64,000 nucleotides of DNA, taken from positions 1 through 64,000 of the forward strand of contig JAPKMW010000024.1 of NCBI GenBank assembly GCA_026645575.1, in the 5' to 3' direction. This document shows, piece by piece, positions 16,792 to 26,550 of this stretch. Position numbers and translations under genes: made by a program. Source of the stretch: Caldilineaceae bacterium (GTDB taxonomy: Bacteria > Chloroflexota > Anaerolineae > Caldilineales > Caldilineaceae). How positions within the stretch are numbered: the stretch's first letter is position 1; each line of letters starts with the position of its first letter. The notes beneath the pieces are model-generated. The model was not told where the DNA came from and did no database searches. It saw nothing but the letters and a program-made list of their open reading frames with translations.

Positions 16792-19700
16792 CTACTTCTC
16801 CGAACTATCGAGCAGATCACGTACTTTTTGGGCTAGACTTAGTGGATCAAAGGGTTTTTGTAGAAAGGCAACGTTCGATTCTTGTACCCGGTGCTGGGTG
16901 ACCGCTTCTTCTGTGTAACCCGACATGAAAAGGATGCGCATGTTTGGTTGCAGAAGATGCAGGCTGTCGGCCAGTTGTCGGCCACTCATGCGCGGCATGA
17001 CTAGATCGGTGATGAGGAGGTGGATTGGCCCGGCGTGCTGTTGGGCAAGTTCAAGTGCGCTTTGCCCATCATGAGCTGACAAGACGGTGTAGCCGCCGTT
17101 GCACAAGACGGCGCAGAAGAGATTGCGGACGGCCTCTTCATCTTCAACGAGGAGGAGTGTTTCGTTTCCTTTGGGAATATCCCGTTGCACAAGGTCGGCT
17201 TTGACCGCCAAATCTGCTTCTTCCGTGCATGGCAAATAGATGCGGAAGGTTGTACCGCGTCCCACTTCACTAAAAACTTCCACATGACCACCGGATTGTT
17301 TGACAAAACCATAGACCATCGCCAGCCCCAACCCCGTACCTTTGCCAACATCCTTGGTGGTAAAGAAGGGTTCAAAAATGCGGGCTAACGTTGCCTCATC
17401 CATGCCGCAACCCCTATCAGTAACGGAGACACAGACATACGCCCCTGCTTGCAGTTCAGGGTAACGTTCGGCATAAGCTGCGTCGAGTGCGGTATTACAA
17501 GTTGTAATGGTAAGGCGACCACCTTGCGGCATGGCATCACGGGCGTTGACGGCCAGGTTAATAATAGCTTGTTCAAATTGTGCAGGATCAATTTTGGTTA
17601 AGCCAAGGTCAACTGCTGTTGTCAGCGCTAATTCAATATCCTCGCCAATCAGCCGTTGCAGCAGTTTGAGCAATTCGGTCAGCAAGGTGTTGAGATTCAC
17701 TACCTCTGGTTGGAGCATCTGCTTGCGGCTAAAGGCCAACAGTTGGCGCGTCAGGCTGGCGGCTCGTTCGCCGGCCTTTTGGATTTCGGCCAGCCGCGGC
17801 CGATTGGGATCGGTGGCTGGCAGGCGATTAAAAACAAGTTGGCTGTACCCATTGATCACCGTCAGCAGGTTATTGAAATCATGAGCGACGCCACCGGCTA
17901 ACCGCCCCACCGCTTCCATTTTTTGTGCCTGGCGAAATTGCTCTTCTAGGCGCTTGAGTTCGGTAATATCGCGCGCAATGGCAACAATGCCATTGACTGT
18001 GCCGTTGCTGTCACGATGGACGGCTTTGGTCGTTAGAAAGGTGCGCACCACGCTGCCTCTGACCGTTTCTTCAAAGGTCTGGGTCTCTCCGCTTGCCATA
18101 ATCAGCCGATCTTTGGCCATAACGGCATCGGCGAGCTCAGGCGGGAAGAGCGCACGATCATCCTTGCCTATGATTTCTGCTAAAGGTCGGCCCATTAAAC
18201 GGGCGCCAGCGCTATTCATCATCAAGTAGCGGCCCTGCCGATCTTTGGCGAAGGTCATGTCGGTCGTGCCTTCGATAATGGCATTGAGCAGATTGTGACT
18301 CTCGATTAGGGCTTGTTCGGTACGCTTCCGTTCCGTAATATCCTCACAGACAATAAGGACCACCAAAACCCCATTCACATCTTGCACCGCCCGTGCTGTC
18401 TCTTCCACCCACAATAGTGCACCACTTTTATGCAGCTTGCGCAGGCTCCAATGAAAAATCTCACCAGGATGGGTAATACACCGTCTGACAAAGATTTGTG
18501 CCGCAACTTTATCCTCTTCGTAAAAAACATCTAGCACAGAGTGGCCGGTTAGTTCAGCCACAGTATAGCCGAGATGCTCGGCGCCGAATTGGTTAACCGA
18601 CAGGATTGTTCCTGTGGCATCAACGGTAAAGTACATGGTGGGATTCGCTTCGTATAAAGTGCGATAGCGTTCCTCACTTTCTTTTAAGGCGGCCGCCGCC
18701 TGTTTACGTCTGGTAATGTCACGCACCAACCCGAGACCAAAGGTGCGACCTTCCAAAGTAAAGGAGCGAACGCGTACTTCCACCGGAAAGATCGAGCCAT
18801 CCTTGCGGCGGTGGCGCGACTCGAAGGTTACAATTTCACCGGCGTTCAGCCGCTGGCGGAGAGAGACAGCAAAGGCGGGTGTCCAGTCTGGATCGAAGAA
18901 GGAGGGGAACTGCCCTATCAACTCTTCCCGGCTATACCCCAAGCTTTCGCAAGCCTGCCGGTTTATGTCAACAATCATGCCTCCGGCGGCTTGCAGGAAG
19001 AAACCGTCGGTGGCATGGTCAACAAAGGTGCGGAAACGCGCCTCGCTGGCGCGCAGCTCGCTTTCGACTCGCTGCCGTTCCGTAATATCCTGAACCAGTG
19101 AGACATTGAATTGTTGACCATTCAGCCAGACTGGGCGGGCGCGCAACTCAATTGGGTAAATCGAGCCATCCTTGCGGCGGTGACTACGTTCGGTAATAAT
19201 GGTTTGCCCGGCCGCCAGGCGACGATTCATCTCCGCCGCTGCTTGCTGATCCAGGTTCGGATCAAAAACCAGAGGACTCATACCGATTAATTCTTCGCGA
19301 GTATAGCCCAACATCTCACAGGCTCGCCGGTTGGCATCCAGAACGATGCCAGATGCATCGTGGAGGAAAAAAGCATCGGTGGCGTGATCCAAAAAGAGAC
19401 GCAACTGATCCTCGGCGCGCTTTTGCGCTGTCAGGTCGCGCCCCATGCCGACAATTCGATAGATTTGGCCGGCATCATTGCTCACCGGGATCAGGGTAAA
19501 GTGTACATGCCAGCGTCCAGTGGAGGTCTCCCATTCCCTTTCAACTGCAACCGGCGCCTTTTGTACTAGACACTGGCGATGTTCCATCAACATCATGTGC
19601 GCACTCTCATGTAATTGCGCAAAGTCTTCTAGAAAAGTGCCAATCAGTTGGTCCTGGTTGAGTCCCAACATTTTACACAGCGCCGGATTCACATCCAAAA

Positions 19701-20727
19701 GTTTGAAACGAGCGTCCGTCGTCACTTCAGCAATGACAAGCACATCCGAACTGGTGTCGAAGATTTCCCGGTAGCGCCGCTCGCTCTCTTGTAAATGGCG
19801 GTAGCTTATCAAGCTATTCAAGGCGTCGACCAACCGACGTCCGATTGCTTGAAAAAGCCGCTCTTCTTGTGGCGTCCACAGCCGCGGCTGCGCGCAATGA
19901 TGTAGACCGAAGAGATAGGGTTTGTCTACTTTAGGATAGAGCGCAATGGCAATGGCGGATTGGATTTTATGCTGTTTGGCCGCTTCTGTGGGTAATGGGT
20001 AGGCGGCTCCCGGTCCGAATTGGACTGGGCCATTACTGGCGCGTAGTATACGGAATGTCTGAGTCATGTCAGCATCCATTGCTGTTTCTACCCCGGTAAC
20101 AAAGGCGCCAGGATATTCGGGCCGTGTCCGTTCCATGGGGACAGACCAAGTCGCAGCGTCCGGCTCACATGGGTAGAGTAGCCCCGCCCGATCACAGCCG
20201 AAGATAGCCAGGGTGACGTCAAGCACATCCTGCAACATCTGGGTAAAATCATTTGTTCCCTGGATAGCGCGATTGATTTTATCCATACTTTCCAAAAAGT
20301 GAAGATGGGCTTGTCGCTCTTCTTCCGCTTGCTTGCGTTCAGTGATGTCGGTCATAATGCCATACACCTTGCTGACCCGATTGCCCTCCAGGATCACACT
20401 CACAATATCCCGCAGCCAGACGATCCGTCCGTCTGCGGCAACCATTCTATATTCCAAGCAATGAGTACGCTTCTCGGTTGTGGTGCGATGGTAGCCGGTA
20501 ACCGCGCCATCACGGTCAGCAGGGTGGAGATGATCGTGCCAAAAGTTTGGTTGCATCCACTGGACAACAGGATAGCCGAATAGCTGTTCTGCATGTTCGC
20601 TAACATATGTATATCGGAATGGCTGGACATCAGCCTCCCAGAGGACACTGTCCATGTCAGCCATCAACTGCTCGTATTGGTGAGCGGTAATACTTTGTTT
20701 GGTTGTTATAGAGCAGTCGGTTGGCAT
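16792..20727 (-). CDS. Multi-PAS/GAF hybrid sensor histidine kinase
   Basis: A 1311-residue cytoplasmic sensor without membrane segments. Domain order by motif: PAS with PAC (about 14-135), GAF (about 150-310), five further PAS/PAC units (about 317-930), a HisKA-type dimerisation helix with VAHDFNNLL (phospho-His about 949), HATPase with N-box NLAVNARDAM and G-boxes GCGMDE and GKGTGLGLAMV, and a C-terminal receiver whose phospho-Asp is in LLITDLVMPR (about 1240). The kinase core is the NtrB-like HDFNN type. A fused C-terminal receiver suggests either a phosphorelay or autoregulation. It is downstream of a second hybrid kinase and a response regulator on the same strand, but a 323-bp regulatory gap suggests its own promoter. 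Confidence 0.92.
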   Translation of the reverse strand: MPTDCSITTKQSITAHQYEQLMADMDSVLWEADVQPFRYTYVSEHAEQLFGYPVVQWMQPNFWHDHLHPADRDGAVTGYHRTTTEKRTHCLEYRMVAADGRIVWLRDIVSVILEGNRVSKVYGIMTDITERKQAEEERQAHLHFLESMDKINRAIQGTNDFTQMLQDVLDVTLAIFGCDRAGLLYPCEPDAATWSVPMERTRPEYPGAFVTGVETAMDADMTQTFRILRASNGPVQFGPGAAYPLPTEAAKQHKIQSAIAIALYPKVDKPYLFGLHHCAQPRLWTPQEERLFQAIGRRLVDALNSLISYRHLQESERRYREIFDTSSDVLVIAEVTTDARFKLLDVNPALCKMLGLNQDQLIGTFLEDFAQLHESAHMMLMEHRQCLVQKAPVAVEREWETSTGRWHVHFTLIPVSNDAGQIYRIVGMGRDLTAQKRAEDQLRLFLDHATDAFFLHDASGIVLDANRRACEMLGYTREELIGMSPLVFDPNLDQQAAAEMNRRLAAGQTIITERSHRRKDGSIYPIELRARPVWLNGQQFNVSLVQDITERQRVESELRASEARFRTFVDHATDGFFLQAAGGMIVDINRQACESLGYSREELIGQFPSFFDPDWTPAFAVSLRQRLNAGEIVTFESRHRRKDGSIFPVEVRVRSFTLEGRTFGLGLVRDITRRKQAAAALKESEERYRTLYEANPTMYFTVDATGTILSVNQFGAEHLGYTVAELTGHSVLDVFYEEDKVAAQIFVRRCITHPGEIFHWSLRKLHKSGALLWVEETARAVQDVNGVLVVLIVCEDITERKRTEQALIESHNLLNAIIEGTTDMTFAKDRQGRYLMMNSAGARLMGRPLAEIIGKDDRALFPPELADAVMAKDRLIMASGETQTFEETVRGSVVRTFLTTKAVHRDSNGTVNGIVAIARDITELKRLEEQFRQAQKMEAVGRLAGGVAHDFNNLLTVINGYSQLVFNRLPATDPNRPRLAEIQKAGERAASLTRQLLAFSRKQMLQPEVVNLNTLLTELLKLLQRLIGEDIELALTTAVDLGLTKIDPAQFEQAIINLAVNARDAMPQGGRLTITTCNTALDAAYAERYPELQAGAYVCVSVTDRGCGMDEATLARIFEPFFTTKDVGKGTGLGLAMVYGFVKQSGGHVEVFSEVGRGTTFRIYLPCTEEADLAVKADLVQRDIPKGNETLLLVEDEEAVRNLFCAVLCNGGYTVLSAHDGQSALELAQQHAGPIHLLITDLVMPRMSGRQLADSLHLLQPNMRILFMSGYTEEAVTQHRVQESNVAFLQKPFDPLSLAQKVRDLLDSSEK

Positions 20728-21050
20728 CCTGGATCCTCAATCCTAGTAAAGCATCCTCTTGTATTTAAGCTTACTTGAGAATAAGTATACTTACCGGAAT
20801 AATATAATCAGCAAGACAGATTATATTATCGTATGTTTTTAGTATACTGGTTCCCAATTCTGTTGTCAATACAACTGGACAATCCACTTAAACCCAACTT
20901 TACTTCTGACCAGTGTCGCCCTCCACATTCAGGGCTGCGCAAAATTGCTATGCCAATAAGGGTATGGCAAGAGAAGTCGGCGGGGAGAGGAAGAGGTCAA
21001 GGGACTGTTTGACATGTGCATGAAAGCAACACATAGCGGAAGCCCCATGA
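20728..21050. other. Regulatory gap between two kinase genes
   Basis: No gene seen. The stretch nearest the kinase start is AT-rich and contains the dyads described at 20782-20829, so it is probably the promoter region of the 1311-residue kinase. The half towards 21050 is featureless 3' DNA of the upstream kinase gene. Confidence 0.5.
20782..20829. promoter_or_regulatory. AT-rich dyad upstream of hybrid kinase
   Basis: A palindrome TAAGTATACTTA (20782-20793) is followed by an 11-bp inverted repeat, ATAATATAATC (20799-20809) and GATTATATTAT (20819-20829), with a 9-nt spacer. A further AGTATACT occurs at about 20840. This dense dyad symmetry, about 55-100 nt upstream of the minus-strand start at 20727, suggests an operator; the binding protein is unknown. 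Confidence 0.45.
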
Positions 21051-24000
21051 TCATTGGGGGTGTACTATGAAATAGTCACGGACAAGAATGTATTCGGTGT
21101 TAATCGCAGCCAACAGCGCTGGGCCATCGCTTAGATCACCCTGCCGGCCCTTTGCTTCCAAGGATTGGCAGAGCGCAGCCAGGTGCAGGGCGCCCATTTG
21201 TGCTGCCGGGGAACGCAAGGTATGCGCGGTACGGCGCACCGTTTCCGCATCACCAGCCGCCAGGGCCGTGCGCAGTTGCGCAAGGAGGAGCTGACTGTTA
21301 TTCAGAAAAAGCTCAGTGAGATTGCTCACCATCGTTTCGCCCTCCTCCCCCATCATTGTACGAACCCGGGCGAGGACAGTCGGATCGACCGCATGGTGAT
21401 TGGTCGGATTGTCTATCGGGCGCGACGCCAATGTCTGTTCCTGCCCGTTAGGGGGAGAGACGCGATCTGGTTCAGCCACTACAGGCGTTTGGCGGACCGG
21501 GGTCTGTTCCAGCGCGGCAATCAATTCCTCGACCTGGATTGGTTTGCTGATGTAGCTATTCATGCCAGCGCTCAGGCAGCGTGCTTGATCTTCATGCATA
21601 CCGTTTGCCGTTAAGGCAATGATATAGGGCTGTTTAGGTTGCGGCAGGCGACTACGAATCGAACGGGTTGCTGTTAACCCATCCATCGTCGGCATGTTGA
21701 CATCCATCAGAATCAGGTCGTAGGATTGGCGGTCAAGAGCAGCCAGGACTTCAACACCATCGGCGGCAACATCGGCGCGATAGCCATATTTTGCCAGAAT
21801 GCCAGTTGCAACTTTTTGATTGACGAGATTGTCTTCGGCCAACAAGATGCGCAAGGGATGCCGTTGCGCCATTTGAACATCGCTCGTTGGATGTGGGGTG
21901 GCTGGACGCCTTGTTATCGTCTGTCCACTAATGACGGTAACCAGGGCATCATGTAGTTGTGAGCAATGAATGGGTTTGGTAACGGCTGCCAGGTGGGGGC
22001 GTTGGAATGTAGCCGGCAAGCGTTCCCCAAGGGGAAGCAGCAAGATGATCGCCAACGCTGGATGTTGTTGTTGCAACCTGGTCAGTAAGTCCATATTGTT
22101 CAGCGTAGTCAGCCCACTGTCCAAGATTACCACATCGTAATAGCCGGCAAGCAGCACAATGGGGTCTTCCGCAAAGATGTCAATTGTGGATGTTTCAATA
22201 TCCCAGGCATTCAGTTGTTGGCGCAACAAGGCGCGCACGGCGGCGCTTTCCTCGACAAGCAAAACGCGACGGCCACGCAGATTGAACAGATCCACATCAA
22301 AGGATGCGCTTTGGGTAGTACTGGGGTGCGCTTGTAGCGTAAAATGAAAGGTGGAGCCACGACCGACTTCACTTTCAACCCACATTGCGCCCCCCATTAA
22401 TTCCGCTAAACGCTTGCTAATCGCTAGTCCCAACCCAGTGCCACCAAAACGGCGCGTCGTCGAGGCATCCAGTTGGCTAAAGGATTGGAAAAGCATGCCA
22501 AGCTGGTCGGGGGGGATTCCCATGCCGCTGTCTTGCACATGAAAATGGAGTTCCCAACCGGTGGCGTGGGGTGTCCCCTGCACACGCACGACGATCTCCC
22601 CGCGTTCCGTAAATTTCACGGCGTTGCTCAACAAATTGGTCAAAATCTGTCGCACGCGCGTCGAATCTTGACCGATCTGTGCTGGAATACCGGGATCGAC
22701 CAGGTAGGCTAGATTCAACCCTTTGGCTGTTGCCTGCGAGGCAACCAGATCGAGCGACTCTTCGATGCAGTGGCGCAAGTTAAAATTGTGGATCTCTAAT
22801 TCCAGCTTGTTCGCTTCAATCTTGGAAAAGTCGAGGATGTCGTTGATCAATGTCAACAAGGTATCCCCGCTGACGCGAATGGTGTTGACCAGATCCAACT
22901 GTTCCGGGTTGAGTTCCGTGTCAAGCAGTAGCCCAGTCAAGCCCAGCACCCCATTCATCGGGGTGCGTAATTCATGGGTCATCGTGGAGAGGAAGGTACT
23001 CTTGGTCTGATTCGCCGACTCGGCTGCTTCTTTGGCGCTGCGCAACGCTTCTTCCGCGGCTTTGCGTTCGGTAATGTCGCGGCTAATCCCCAGCAGACCG
23101 AGCAGCGCGCCGTCCGGCGCATGAAAGGGCGTTAGCAAGGTGTCAAGCCGCGCCTGATGACCATCGGGGTAGGTGACAGACTGTTCAACGCGCAAGGTGC
23201 GCTGTTCCTCTAACACCAGGCGATCCTGTGCCACAAAGGCTTCCGCCACGTCACGAAAGAGATCGCGGGGCGTCTTGCCAATAATTTCCTGCGCGTTGCT
23301 ACCGGTCAACGCTTCAAAGGCGCGGTTACAACCCAAATAGGCGCCGTCACGGTCTTTGTAAAAGATTGGATCAGGAATGGTATCCAGTAAGTGACGTAGG
23401 AGCGCCTGCTCATGTTGGAGCTGGGCCTCGATCTGCTTCCGTTCCGTAATATCACGGATGGTGCCAATAATAATCCGCTTCCCACTCGGTAGCCGGTGGG
23501 CTACCTTCTTCGAAGAAATGACATGGCGAACGCCATCCGCATCGGTGAGCAATGATTCGTTTTCCACCGGTCCACTACTGGCGAGGACGCGATCATCATG
23601 GGCGTGATAGATGGCTAACTCATCAGGGGGCGTTGGATCGATGCCGTCCGCCCGCAATATCTGGGCGGCGGTAAGGCCAGCCAAGCGGCAGTGCGCCTCG
23701 TTGACGGCAATCGTGCGGTGATTTTCATCCTTGACGAGCACTGGGTCAGGCAGGGCATTGATGACAGAGGTAAAGAAATCAGCCGATTCGCGTAATTCGT
23801 CGGCCAGTTGTTTGTATGGCGTAATATCATGCGCACTGCCAAGCAGATAACAAATCTGGCCGGTGGCATCTTTCACCGGCGAACTGCTCAGGCTAAACCA
23901 GCGCAGTGTGCCATCTTTATGGCGTAACCGCTGTTCAAAGCGAGCAGTAAGCGTTCCGGTGGCCAGCATTTGGTGTAAAGCAACGCGGCTTTGTTCAATA

Positions 24001-24182
24001 TCCTCAGCCGCTAAGAAGCGTCCAAATGGTTGGCCGATCACTTCTTCGGCGTGATACCCAAACAGGTCAAAGCAGTTGGGCGAAGCATAGAGCATCGTCC
24101 CATCGACAGCGAGTGCATAGGTAAAATCGTGGCTTTGTTCAATCATCTGACGATACAGTTCATCTGGGTAGGGCAAAGACAC
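21051..24182 (-). CDS. PAS hybrid histidine kinase with two receivers and HPt
   Basis: A 1043-residue phosphorelay protein without membrane segments. It has three PAS/PAC units (about 1-380), HisKA with MTHELRTPMNG (phospho-His about 403), HATPase (about 510-620, FGGTGLGLAISKRL) and a first receiver (about 640-755) that keeps VVILDSG but is poorly conserved otherwise. A second receiver follows with LILMDVNMPTMDG (Asp about 826), and a C-terminal HPt has RRTAHTLRSPAAQMGA (His about 983). This order matches BarA/ArcB-type unorthodox kinases that pass phosphate His-Asp-His-Asp. The partner is plausibly the response regulator gene just upstream (24260). GTG at 24182 follows AAGGAG. Confidence 0.93.
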   Translation of the reverse strand: MSLPYPDELYRQMIEQSHDFTYALAVDGTMLYASPNCFDLFGYHAEEVIGQPFGRFLAAEDIEQSRVALHQMLATGTLTARFEQRLRHKDGTLRWFSLSSSPVKDATGQICYLLGSAHDITPYKQLADELRESADFFTSVINALPDPVLVKDENHRTIAVNEAHCRLAGLTAAQILRADGIDPTPPDELAIYHAHDDRVLASSGPVENESLLTDADGVRHVISSKKVAHRLPSGKRIIIGTIRDITERKQIEAQLQHEQALLRHLLDTIPDPIFYKDRDGAYLGCNRAFEALTGSNAQEIIGKTPRDLFRDVAEAFVAQDRLVLEEQRTLRVEQSVTYPDGHQARLDTLLTPFHAPDGALLGLLGISRDITERKAAEEALRSAKEAAESANQTKSTFLSTMTHELRTPMNGVLGLTGLLLDTELNPEQLDLVNTIRVSGDTLLTLINDILDFSKIEANKLELEIHNFNLRHCIEESLDLVASQATAKGLNLAYLVDPGIPAQIGQDSTRVRQILTNLLSNAVKFTERGEIVVRVQGTPHATGWELHFHVQDSGMGIPPDQLGMLFQSFSQLDASTTRRFGGTGLGLAISKRLAELMGGAMWVESEVGRGSTFHFTLQAHPSTTQSASFDVDLFNLRGRRVLLVEESAAVRALLRQQLNAWDIETSTIDIFAEDPIVLLAGYYDVVILDSGLTTLNNMDLLTRLQQQHPALAIILLLPLGERLPATFQRPHLAAVTKPIHCSQLHDALVTVISGQTITRRPATPHPTSDVQMAQRHPLRILLAEDNLVNQKVATGILAKYGYRADVAADGVEVLAALDRQSYDLILMDVNMPTMDGLTATRSIRSRLPQPKQPYIIALTANGMHEDQARCLSAGMNSYISKPIQVEELIAALEQTPVRQTPVVAEPDRVSPPNGQEQTLASRPIDNPTNHHAVDPTVLARVRTMMGEEGETMVSNLTELFLNNSQLLLAQLRTALAAGDAETVRRTAHTLRSPAAQMGALHLAALCQSLEAKGRQGDLSDGPALLAAINTEYILVRDYFIVHPQ

Positions 24183-24259
24183 ACGAACTCCTTCGTATTG
24201 ATCTTAGGGTTTGGGCCGGGCAATCACGGCAAAGCCGTGGTTAGTTGCGTCTGAACTGA

Positions 24260-24808
24260 TTACGCCGCCGCACGTTTAAAGAATTTTTCATAACAGTCGG
24301 GACAGATGCCATGACTGAAGTTCGCTTCGGAATGGGCCGAAATGTAACTTTCCAACTGCTGCCACTGGTCTTGCTCCCGAATTTTCTTGCAGTAGGCGCA
24401 AATGGGCAGTAGCCCTTCCAGCCGCTTGATATGCTGGCGTAGCCCCAGGATGCGTTCCGCGACATGCAGACGTGCGGCTAATTGTTCGGCGTCAAAGGGT
24501 TTGGTGATAAAGTCATCAGCGCCCGCATCCATCGCTTCCAGATAGTTGGCCTTGCCATCAAGTGCAGTAAGCAAAATGATATAGGTGTAATTGGTTTGGT
24601 TGCGGTCGCGAATCGTGCGACAGAGTTCTAAACCGTCCAGACGGGGCATCAACCAATCTGAGATCAGGACAGGAAAGTAGCTCTGCTGGAAGGTCTCCCA
24701 GGCGTGCAGGCCATCTTGCGCCACAACGACGGTATGACCCAGATGCTGAAGGGTGGCTTGTAAGATCAAGCGCGAAAAGGCATCATCATCAGCGATCAGA
24801 ATATTCAT
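24260..24808 (-). CDS. Response regulator with Cys-rich zinc-motif tail
   Basis: A 182-residue protein. The receiver domain (1-120) has the acidic pair IADDDAF, phospho-Asp in VLISDWLMPRLDG (about 52), Thr in LLTALDGK and Lys in ITKPFDA. A short linker leads to a C-terminal tail with CAYCKKIRE and FSHGICPDC, two CxxC pairs that should bind one zinc. This tail is known at the ends of some PAS/kinase and response-regulator proteins, but its role is not established. There is no DNA-binding output domain. The ATG at 24808 is chosen because AGGAG lies 8 nt upstream; a GTG at 24814 is possible. It sits 77 nt upstream of the 1043-residue hybrid kinase on the same strand, so the two are probably co-transcribed. 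Confidence 0.88.
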   Translation of the reverse strand: MNILIADDDAFSRLILQATLQHLGHTVVVAQDGLHAWETFQQSYFPVLISDWLMPRLDGLELCRTIRDRNQTNYTYIILLTALDGKANYLEAMDAGADDFITKPFDAEQLAARLHVAERILGLRQHIKRLEGLLPICAYCKKIREQDQWQQLESYISAHSEANFSHGICPDCYEKFFKRAAA

Positions 24809-25437
24809 CGACACGACTCCTAATTTTTATGCTTGCTGCCAGTTATGATAGCACAGCGGAAGTTAGCCGATCATTCTGCGAAACCGTTTTCCCGTGACTG
24901 CTCACCTATCTGACTGTCTCACTTCCATTGTACTGTACGAGTTGGATTGGCGCTGACCTTTTAATTTAAACGCAATTGAACGAGAAAACTATCCGCCATA
25001 ACAAGTATTTAAGCCCGTACACCCAACCCCATCGATCGACGATAATCCCTTGTGCTTCAGCAGTGTAGAGCTTCCCGATCACCTGTAGCGTCGGCATGCG
25101 AGGGTAACCATTGGTGAGAGGACATTGGCCCACTTCCAGGCATTCGACAAAGTGGATCAATTCATTGTGGCCATATTTGCCAAGACATGTTTGCCACGAT
25201 TAGCCGTAAAATGGGACAATAAAAAATCCGGTAAACAACACTTGCAGTTCCCCCGACGCGGTTATTAGCCGCACTGCAAGTATCATTCACCGGATACGCT
25301 CAATTATAAGCGATGGTGGACAAATGTGCAAATTTGTATAACGTATTTTTGCATTTATTGTGTTGGGGCTTATGCTTATCTCTGTGAGATAGGATTTGCG
25401 AATCTTCTTCAATAGCAATTGATAGAAAGAGGTCTTC
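24809..25437. other. Gene-free stretch between divergent genes
   Basis: This 629-bp region holds the promoters of two divergent genes. A 64-codon open frame (24966-25160, minus) has no ribosome site and no recognised motif; I do not call it a gene, though it could be a decayed one. An inverted repeat lies at 25227-25294. Confidence 0.5.
25227..25294. repeat. Nested inverted repeats (TCCGGT, ACTTGCAGT)
   Basis: TCCGGT (25227-25232) and ACTTGCAGT (25240-25248) pair with ACTGCAAGT (25273-25281) and ACCGGA (25289-25294). The hairpin lies about 140 nt upstream of the ornithine cyclodeaminase-like gene. Confidence 0.7.
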
Positions 25438-26433
25438 ATGTTAGTGCTTTCCCGCCATGATGTTGAACAACTGCTCACGATGACTGACGCCCTTGCCGCC
25501 GTGGAAGAAGGTTTTCGTCAATTGGCGCAGGGGAACGTGGTGATGCCCCAGCGAGCAGCGACGCAAATCGCACCCTATAACGGTTTGCACCTTTCCATGC
25601 CGGCCTTTGTTGGTGGTGAGATCGACGCATTGACGATCAAAATTGTCACCGTCTATGGCGATAATTTGGCGCACTATGGCTTGCCGACCATTCAGGGTGT
25701 GCTGTTGGTGCATGACGCCAAAACCGGCCAGGTGCTGGCAATGCTGGACGCCGAACATCTCACAGCCATGCGTACTGGCGCGGCCAGCGGTGTCGCCACC
25801 AAGTATCTGGCCCGCCCAGAGGCCGAAACGGTCGTCCTCTTTGGCGCCGGCGCCCTTGGCCCCGGTCAACTGGCGGCGGTTTGTGCTGTTCGTCCCATCC
25901 GTCGCGTCTATGTGGTGACGCGTACCGGGGAAAAAGATGCAGAATTCTGCCGGCGGATGGCAGATAACCTGGGGATTGAAGTCCAACCAACCGGGCGGAG
26001 CGCATTGGCTGCACAACAGGCAATTGCCCAAGCGGACATTATCTGCACCGCCACTAACAGTACCAATCCGCTCTTCCCCGGTGACTGGGTGCGACCGGGA
26101 ACGCATATCAGCGCCGTCGGCGCCTATACCCGCACCATGCGCGAACTCGACACTGCGCTCATCCAGCGGAGTCGCGTCTTTGTCGATCATCGTCCGGCGG
26201 CCGGAGCGGAAGCCGGCGATATTCTCATCCCCATTGCCGAAGGCGCATTTACGCAAGAGCAGATCGCCGGGGCACTGGGTGAAGTGATCACTGGTGATGT
26301 GAACGGACGCACCAGCCCGGATCAAATTACTGTTTTCAAATCAGTGGGGCTGGCAATGCAGGATGCTGTCACGGCAGCGCAACTCTACGCCAAAGCCGTC
26401 ACTCTTGGCATTGGGTCACAAGTTCATTTATAA
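25438..26433 (+). CDS. Ornithine cyclodeaminase/mu-crystallin family protein
   Basis: A 331-residue enzyme. It begins MLVLSRHDVEQLLTMTDALA, the family N-terminus. The NAD-binding segment is VVLFGAGALGPGQLAAV (about 131-147), followed by PIRRVYVVTR. DADIICTATNS-type sequence appears as QADIICTATNSTNPLF, and the C-terminal DITVFKSVGLA motif is present as DQITVFKSVGLAMQD. MRTGAASGVATKYLA (about 111-125) matches the conserved substrate region. Members include ornithine cyclodeaminase, ketimine reductases and N-methyl amino acid dehydrogenases, so a ketimine or imino-acid reaction is safer than naming ornithine. The ATG at 25438 follows AAAGAGG. It appears monocistronic. Confidence 0.9.
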   Translation: MLVLSRHDVEQLLTMTDALAAVEEGFRQLAQGNVVMPQRAATQIAPYNGLHLSMPAFVGGEIDALTIKIVTVYGDNLAHYGLPTIQGVLLVHDAKTGQVLAMLDAEHLTAMRTGAASGVATKYLARPEAETVVLFGAGALGPGQLAAVCAVRPIRRVYVVTRTGEKDAEFCRRMADNLGIEVQPTGRSALAAQQAIAQADIICTATNSTNPLFPGDWVRPGTHISAVGAYTRTMRELDTALIQRSRVFVDHRPAAGAEAGDILIPIAEGAFTQEQIAGALGEVITGDVNGRTSPDQITVFKSVGLAMQDAVTAAQLYAKAVTLGIGSQVHL

Positions 26434-26550
26434 ACTTATAAACAAGGGCAGCGGAGCAGCCAAAGCTGGCGCAACATTGCGCCAACGATTGGCGGAAAGG
26501 AAAGCGTCTGCGCTTATCGGTGGTAGGAGAGACGGCGGCTTTACCAGGCA

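Noticed and set aside
24966..25160. 64-codon minus-strand frame as a small gene
   Set aside because: No ribosome site, no recognised domain, and only weak coding character; it may be a decayed fragment.
25441..26325. Long minus-strand open frame (294 codons)
   Set aside because: It mirrors the ornithine cyclodeaminase-like gene, has no motif and no ribosome site; GC-rich codons leave the opposite frame open.
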